Assembly: GCF_963583255.1 (NCBI RefSeq)
Contig: NC_084808.1
Span: forward strand, 28,166,300 to 28,230,299
DNA from: Pyrus communis
Taxonomy: Eukaryota; Streptophyta; Magnoliopsida; Rosales; Rosaceae
Direction: 5' to 3'
Length of the DNA: 64,000 nucleotides
Shown: positions 57,111-64,000 of the stretch, one piece after another
Position numbering within the stretch: the first letter of the stretch is position 1
Layout of the letters: each line of letters starts with the position of its first letter
Notes under the pieces: model-generated
Told to the model about the DNA's origin: nothing
Seen by the model: the letters and a program-made list of their open reading frames with translations, nothing else
Databases searched by the model: none
Program-made: the position numbers and the translations under genes

Positions 57111-58033
57111 AATCAAATTCCGAAATATCATGATTCTTTCATTCAACACAGGAGTTACAAAATCTTTATTCTTTTTCACTTTTGGCAAATTTATAATGAA
57201 TTAAGCGCCATTCGACGTGGATAGTCAACACCGAATATCAAATCATCGCAGGTGAGGTTGGTTTAAGAGCAGCTCAAGCGTATGCTAGAGCCCGATGGAC
57301 GGGCGATCAAACAGGGTCAAATCCTCCCAGCAAGCAAGTCTTGCCCATGCTGGCGATTGAGCCCAAGAGGGCCCGAGGGAGAGGCTCGACACGAGTAGCT
57401 GGCCTGAGAGCTTGATGGCCAGGTGACACAAGGCTGACGTTAGGGCGACGTCTGCCACGTTTCTATGTTTTTTGCGTCAGGCGCGTTTACTTAAGCGCGC
57501 GTGGTGGCGCGTCTCCGACACATTTTTAGACGTGGGGCCCGGCAGCGCAGTTTCTGAAAGTTACCGTTGGGGAGGTCATGTGGCTTCTTCACGTCTTTTG
57601 GATTTCAACGGTTACATTTTATGGACCGTTGGATTTCCAACGGTAAAAAAAATTCAAACCGTCATTAATTTCAACCTTTGAATTTGAGATCAATGGTCCA
57701 CGTTATTCACCTTTATCAACTAAAAAAAAAGTAAAAAAATCTGAAATTTTACCGTTGTGCCACGTGACACAATCTGGAGGGTTAGAATTCAAAATTTTTT
57801 TAATCCAACGGTAGAGATTAATTATGTGAATAAAAAATTTTAAAAAAATGTAAAAAATTAATAAAAAATCCAAATTTTTTTTTTTGAAAAATTAAAAAAA
57901 AAATTTGATTGTACTTTTCATAAATACCTTCTCATTATCTTCTACCTTACACCACAATTTCACATTTCTCAACTACTTTCAACCATATTCCTATCTTTCT
58001 CTTAAAGTTTCAATTCAATTTTTTTCCAACAAA

Positions 58034-58096
58034 ATGACTAATGATGCAGGTACGAAGTGGACGCTTATTGAAGATGTTATGTTGTGTACTAGCTAG
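58034..58096 (+). pseudogene. Harbinger ORF1 N-terminal fragment
   Basis: ATG 58034 reads MTNDAGTKWTLIEDVMLCTS and stops. The KWT-ED-LC-SW pattern is the beginning of the Myb-like protein that accompanies PIF/Harbinger transposases in plants. The rest is deleted. Confidence 0.55.
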
Positions 58097-58601
58097 GTTG
58101 AAGATACTCATGATCCAATATGCAGATGCTCCATATGCAAGCATCCGCAAGGCAGCAGTATTTTTTTTGCTTAGAAATGAAACCTATAACACCAAAAACA
58201 TCCTTATTTTGCACAAAGTAAGAATCATGGTTGCAAACAGCAATCATGATTTTGTTGAACAAATGTCGTTCCATTGTAAAACGACTTCTAAAGTACGTAT
58301 CAGGGAATGCACAGTTACGGACAAAATAATCGTCCAAAAGATATGTACCTCATCGTTGTCTGCTTCTATCAAAGTTTGCGGAATAGCTGGGCCTGCATAT
58401 TTGAGCCATAACTTGGATGACTCGACAAGAATGCGAGGCTCTTTGGCTTCTTGCTTTGTCATCTCTCCTTCTACGCTCCTCATCCTCTTCGTCTTCCATC
58501 TCATTTTGGGTCACCTGGAGATTGAACATTTCTTCCCCTTGCTTAAACAATTCTTTCTCTTGCTCCTCGATTTCCCACAATATCCTTGAAGAAGAAGACA
58601 T
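58089..58601 (-). pseudogene. HARBI1-like transposase N-terminal fragment
   Basis: Minus strand from ATG 58601: MSSSSRILWEIEEQEKELF, an acidic/Arg-rich stretch (EDEEDEERRRRDD), then in the same frame after one TGA (about 58350) LLDDYFVRNCAFPDTYFRSR and FTMERHLFNKIMIAVCNHD, QNKDVFGVIGF. This is the pre-catalytic region of HARBI1-like nucleases, in which the usual text is DYF-ENP-YPD-YFRRRFRM. The DDE catalytic part is absent. Confidence 0.7.
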
Positions 58602-59201
58602 TGTAAGAAGGAAGCATAAACTATGAATAATGATAGAGATTTTGATTTTGGTGAAGAATGAAGTAGAAACTATGAATAATATTAGAGATTTTGGTGTGTG
58701 ATTTCTGGTTCTGGATGGTGGGTTATATGGAGAAAAAGAAAGGATTAGGTTGTAGATAATGCCATGTGGCATGCCGTCATTTGTTAAAAATGTGATCGAA
58801 ATTTATCTTCAAAGGTTGTCTTCAGATTGTGACATATGGCGTGATGTGATTGGTTAAAAATCTTATCGAAAATCTATACTCAACGATTCTGAAAAGGTAA
58901 CGACACGTGGCACGACGGCATTTGATAAATATCTTATCGAAATCTATCACAAAAAATTGTTTTATCGGATAATAACATGTGAAGCAACGAGAACGATTAA
59001 AAATCTTATCCGAAATTACAAATAAAATTATTTTGTATTATTTTATAAAATAAAAAAATACTAATATTTTATTGCCTATTGCCATGACTATTCAGTGTAG
59101 AGGTGGAGATGTAAAAAACAATTACTGTTTATTAAGGTAGTTACTGTTCATTGAAGGCTATTCAACCCTAGGGTGCCTTTACAACGGTAGAGTTGCCCTA
59201 A

Positions 59202-60418
59202 TGAGTTGTCTTTGTTTTCTGGCCTATTGATTTCAACTTAAATGTTGATGGAACGTGAACCTACAAGTCAATGCTCATCTCGTATTTGTTTCAGCACATT
59301 TTATATCTTGATCAGAGGTAAACATCAATCGTTGTTAATCAATTTTGTATTGAATGATGATGGTGATGCTGATATACATATGCATATATAGTAGTATGTA
59401 TCTTTGTATACATGAGAAGTGATAAAGAGATTCTCTTAAAAGCGGGACTTTTCATGGATTATTTACCGCCTCATATTTTTTACGCAATATTTTATAATGT
59501 TGGCGCGAAAATTAACGTTAAACTAATCCTATTATTCTAAAGTAAGTTGAAAGGTAGATATTGAAGGAGGAGTTGCTTATCCATGACTTGGTCTATTAAT
59601 CATTCTGAATTCATTAATAGGGGTGGCCTGCTGGGAAAATTTGGATAGAGAAATGTTAAGAAAACTCTTTAAAAAATGAGACTCGTTATGAACTCTGTGT
59701 TATCTTTTTTTTTTTTTTGCACAATTCTCTTGCCATAAAATATTGTGTTAAAAATATGCGATGACCGAGAGTCAATATAATATAATGTTAAGATTTGCTG
59801 GTAACGTGCTTTGCAAGCATCAATTATATGTAAGAGCTAGGTTGCCGACTTAACTAAGAGATAGTTATGTTGACTTTTTTATTTGCTATTTAAAAATTAG
59901 AAGGAAAAAAAAAAACTTCAAAATACGATGAAATACGTGTGCGCGAGCGTATTGGTAATTCTGGCGTGTCTCCTTCTTGACTATCATCTTTCAAACCCTA
60001 GCAAACCCAGCCATCTGAATCTCTACCCTTATAATCTGCAATAAGAGCACCATTGATCTTGTGTATTTTTCTGCCACCAAACAACAAGTATATCGAACAC
60101 TATGAGAAGGGGACCAGTGAAGGAGCCACCTAATACTAGTCTCATCTCCTCTCCCAGTAGACAGTAGTAGTACTAGTCCTATCTATTTCGAATCTTCTTC
60201 GTCTTCGGCTTCACATAGAATTACTCCATCCTTGTATTTGAAAAGCTTATCCATTCACTGCCATGTTGCCTGACAGCGACCTCTGTCCTCACTCGGATGG
60301 GGGTTGAAGATGATAGTCGAGGAGTTTGACGCCAGATTTACCTCGCTTACACGTGTTTCATTGTATTTTGGATTTTTTATTATTTTTAAATGATAAATAA
60401 AAAAGTTAACAGAGCTTA
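59202..60418. other. AT-rich spacer between Harbinger 2 and CACTA element
   Basis: No gene, RNA gene or clear repeat recognised. Confidence 0.45.
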
Positions 60419-60421
60419 TCT

Positions 60422-60821
60422 CACTACAAAAAAAAAGGGCTTTGGATACAAAATTAAGGGCACAAATATTTATTTTGTGGGTATAGAACAAATTTTACAC
60501 ACAAGAAATTGTATTTGTTTCCTTTTCTATAAGGGCACCAACTAATGTGCTCATTCTCTACAAAGTTGGCACAAATAATTTTCTCTCTCAACTTTTTCAA
60601 AACAATGGATTCAAATATATTTATTTGTGTCTGTGTACTACTTCAAAAGACACAATTAATTTTTTTTATTATTTTTTTCTAAGACTTATGACTCACACCT
60701 TACTTTCTCTCCCTCTCTTTAACCCACCAACACCCTTAACCAATCCACACCCCATTCTCTCTCTCTCTCTCTCTCTCTCCCTTAACCCACCCACCACACA
60801 CTCTCTCTCCCCTCCTTAACC

Positions 60822-60858
<37 letters not shown>

Positions 60859-63661
60859 TCCTTCCCTTAACCCACCCACCACACACTCTCTCTCCCCTCC
60901 TTAACCCACCCACACCCACTTCTCTCTTCCATCCGTTTCTCTCTTTACCAAATGGAGTACTTTGGTCTCACACATATATATTATATGTATTTAATTTTAA
61001 AATTATGTGGATCGTCAGATTGGTTGAGATTTAGATCTCAAATCGTTGTTTTATAATTAACCCTAGTAACCTCACTCACATTGTCTCTCTCACCCGATTC
61101 GCCTCCTTCGCCCAAATCCAAATCGAGCTCTCCGTCTTCCTCTATCCTCCCACATCAGTGGGATCACCCAAATTCGTCGCTTGAATCGTGACTCCACCCA
61201 CACCAATCCTTAATCCTCAGTCTTCACTTCGTGAATTCGTCCCCTGAATCGCGATTCCACCCACAGTCCACACCACCTTGCCCGAATCGAGCTCTCAGTC
61301 TTAGTCCTCACTCCTCCTCACTCCACAAGGTAAGAATATCATGCAATAAACTCAACCAAAGTTCATGGATATTGTTTTATTTTGAATTCGGTTAGTGATT
61401 TTGAATATGGGTTATGAATCAGGGCTTTTGAAAACGGTCTCTAAATTAGGGATTTTGGATTAGGGTCTCTCTATACCTCTCTCTCTCTCTCTCTCTCTCA
61501 CTCCTCTCATATCTGGGTTTTTCCTTTGTTTTTTTTTCTTTGAAAAACACCAACACCACCCATGCATCATATTTGAGTTCGTGTTTTTTCGTTTCGAGTT
61601 TATATCTTATGAGATCTGACATGTATATTTTGTCTCTCGCCTCGTTGCTTATGGATTTGAGTTTTGAAATTATTTTACATTTTTTTTTCATACTTGCCCA
61701 TTGCATGCAATTTTGGATATGAATATGATGGATTTTTGGTTAATTCATACTGTGAGGTTTCTCGGTGACTGGTTTGGTCGACCCGATCCAACTCATATTG
61801 GAGCGGTTTAGAGCCTTGTTCACTCTGTCTCTGCAACCTCAAAGGCCCTGGCCTTGTCACGCCCCCATTGCCGGTTCGTATTCTTTATTTGTATGGAAGA
61901 ATTTCATATCTATTATTATATTTACGGAGCCATGTTGCTTAGAATTTTAGGATTTTGGATCTTCAATTTTTGGAAAAGCGTAAGTTTTTTTTATTGATTT
62001 ATTAGGAGTTGTCTTGATTCCACCCCTCCCCCAATAATTATTTATTCGTTTTTGACTTTTCTTTTATGGTGTGGTAGCATTGAAAGAAGAGGATTTAGTA
62101 ATTGGATCTAGGTAGAGATGAAATCAGAAGTGAAATACAAAAAAATGTATTCAAATGTGAAGTTCTTAAGGTGCTAATGTTTAATCATGTTAGTACAAGT
62201 TTCATCATGGAAAATGCAATATCGTTATACTGTCTATGCTAACTTAAACAAATATTTACCAGGTATGTGATTAAAATAAGCAACTCACTTTGACCATAAA
62301 TAATATACATACTTATATATTTCTGTGATTCAGGTGAGTCAGGTGACCATGAGCTGAATGTATTATCTCCAACCCAAAAATTGCTTTTACAACCCGAAGT
62401 GAGGAATTTGAATCTTTGAGATGGCAGATCTGGAACTTGTAGTTATTGATTTTAATTAACTCTGTGTAGGTGTAATTTTGGACTGATTGTGTTTTGAATT
62501 CGACTATATTTGTGTTGGCTTCTGATGAATATAGTAGTCTATGTTAGCTGAGTGAGTCTTTTCTCACTGACATCAAACTAGAGATTATGTCGGTCTTCAA
62601 CAGTTTTTGGCCATGGTCGCTGTTAATAGCATTAATTCCATTTGGTCAATTTCTATGGTTTGTTACAAAATGTACCATGGTCTTTGTGTTTGAATACTAG
62701 AATCAAAATGAAGATGATAATATTTCTGCACCAAATCTGAACCTTGAGCAATTAGCCATGTAATCTTATGCAGAGTGTGATGAGTCTGAACAATGTAGTA
62801 ATGCAGAGTCAGTTGTTATGGAGGGTGGACTTATTTTTAATACTTGTGAACTTATTTTTGATGAGGAATATTTGTATACTTTCCGCATCCATTGTTGGTT
62901 GTTCTGGAGGGTGGAGTTGTTATATAAGAATCATCTTAAAGCAAGTGGTGGAAAGACCCTTGAAGCAAATAAGAGTCCTCCCACAAAGGTATTACCTTCT
63001 TACCTTCTTTATCCCTTCATTTTCTTTGTCCTGTAAAGTGTGTGGTTTTTCTTTTTCTTTGCATTTGTTATTCATGACTTCTGTGAGAGTCCATATACTG
63101 CATGTCATCTGATTAATTCGTTTATGGAGCAGCAAAGATTTGATGAGGTGCAAGGCCTGCTGGGAAGATGCATCTGTCCAAAAATGTTTGCTTTCAAGTT
63201 TTTTTTTTTTTTTCCTTTGGGTATTAGAGAGAAAATATGTAACACAACAATATATGTTTTAGAGATTCAGAAAGTGAAAGTTGGTTTCATGGTTGTAGAC
63301 ATTCTTCATGAAAATTTAAATTTTTGCATTTCCTCAATTTAGATTCAATTTTTCAAATTTTGATTTTTTTTTATTAATTAATTCATGTTGGCACAATTAC
63401 AATATAAGTGCCAACATAGCTGGAAAAGCTGATCTGAAAAGTTGTCAAGACGGGGCACAAATGGGCCATTATTTGTGCTGGCCTCTCTGGCACAAACACC
63501 CCTATTGTGCCCTTTTAGAAATGGTGACGCCCATAGAGGGCACTGACATAAAGATAGTAGCTGCACTGTTGCTATTGGTCTATGAGCACAATTGTCAGTG
63601 CTTTTTGGCCTCAAAGGACACAGATAATTTATTGTGTGCAATGCTCATTTTTCTTGTAGTG
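60422..63661. mobile_element. CACTA (En/Spm) DNA transposon, 3.24 kb, non-autonomous
   Basis: Left end CACTACAAAAAAAAAGGGCT; right end reversed CACTACAAGAAAAATGAGC. A perfect 3-base target duplication TCT flanks it (60419-60421 and 63662-63664). Both ends carry subterminal copies of GGCACAAAT/GTGCC words (for example 60458, 60569, 63391, 63454, 63491), the usual transposase-binding arrangement. I see no TNPD/TNPA-like coding sequence. The interior contains a CT-rich leader-like region followed by a GTAAG donor at about 61330 and an open stretch around 62768-63000 that I do not recognise. Confidence 0.88.
60755..60908. repeat. CT microsatellites inside an 85-bp tandem duplication (within CACTA)
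   Basis: The 43-base segment starting CTTAACCCACCCACCACACA and ending CCTTAACCCA is at 60781-60823 and 60866-60908, separated by a long CT run; another CT run precedes it. Confidence 0.9.
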
Positions 63662-63664
63662 TCT

Positions 63665-64000
63665 CTTAGTTAAGTCATTAGATTTGTATCAAATTATTTG
63701 CAAAGGGACACGATGGAGACATAAAAATGAAAACAACATACCCGTACGAAAGTGTCTAACTAGTCACATGATCATATTACTCTATTAAAGTTTTTCTTCT
63801 AGTCGAGGATTTATATGGACCTCATGCATCGGCACGGTGGTCCAATAAAATATTATCATGTGTTAATTTCATAAAAGTCGCTCCCTTGAGATTTGGATTC
63901 TCTCCTGAGCTAATGGAGAGGATCCTCCTCATCAATCATCATTTGCCGTTGGATTTTTATCCAACGGCTACAATCATTATAACTTTAAAGGGACCCTCCT
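63665..64000. other. Right-edge spacer
   Basis: About 335 bases to the window end; no coding features. It contains the inverted words GAGAGGATCCTCCTC and CCGTTGGATTTTTATCCAACGG, a perfect hairpin near 63948-63969. Confidence 0.4.

Larger units (their letters stand above)
57267..59198. mobile_element. Second PIF/Harbinger element, internally deleted
   Basis: TAA at 57264-57266 and 59199-59201 flanks a 1.93-kb segment whose ends are imperfect inverted repeats (GAGCAGCTC at left; GGGCAACTC when the right end is reversed). Inside, the start of a Myb-like ORF1 points right (58034-58096) and the N-terminus of a HARBI1-like transposase points left (58601 down to 58089). They meet at about 58090, so the middle of the element has been lost. 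The left third is GC-rich and noncoding. Confidence 0.65.

Noticed and set aside
1..64000. CRISPR arrays, bacterial operons, tRNA genes or plant virus insertions
   Set aside because: No regularly spaced repeats, no cloverleaf-consistent tRNA beyond SINE boxes, and no viral coat, movement or polymerase motifs were seen; retroelement coding belongs to LINE and copia families.

Overview
This is nuclear DNA of a dicot plant. The genes have spliced introns with plant-type GT-AG borders, the spacers are AT-rich, and transposons fill much of the sequence. The retroelement landscape (Cassandra elements carrying 5S-rRNA-like LTRs, with LTR wording I associate with the apple/pear group) suggests Rosaceae, probably Maleae. 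That family-level placement is inference.

Left part (1-12000) is gene-dense. It holds the 5' half of an ABCG7-type half-transporter (minus), head-to-head with an ELL-associated-factor (EAF) gene, then a GT14 glycosyltransferase with a GC-AG intron, an intronless P-class PPR gene and, in minus orientation, a two-FAS1-domain secreted protein. The middle (12000-34500) is mostly mobile DNA around one small HIPP metallochaperone gene. It contains a 6-kb PIF/Harbinger element whose ORF1 was hit by a Cassandra TRIM right at the start codon, MITEs, SINE-like repeats and two 5'-truncated LINE-type insertions. The right part (34500-54600) has a second, long HIPP gene and a tandem pair of intact LPR-type multicopper ferroxidase genes, each 573 codons, with a degraded scrap of another LPR copy between them. 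Around and inside the LPR genes lie a Ty1/copia relic with a nested solo LTR, a rearranged cluster of Cassandra LTRs, and a Mutator-like MITE in intron 1 of the first copy. The end (54600-64000) holds a tandem repeat, a broken conserved-protein pseudogene, a second internally deleted Harbinger element and a complete 3.2-kb CACTA element.

From memory, the order EAF - GT14 - PPR - HIPP - LPR matches Arabidopsis At1g71080-At1g71040, and HIPP-HIPP-LPR matches At1g22990-At1g23010. The metal-handling block (two prenylated HMA proteins next to LPR ferroxidases) is therefore probably an old conserved neighbourhood, here enlarged by LPR tandem duplication. The paralogous LPR units also serve as empty-site references that date and validate the insertions.
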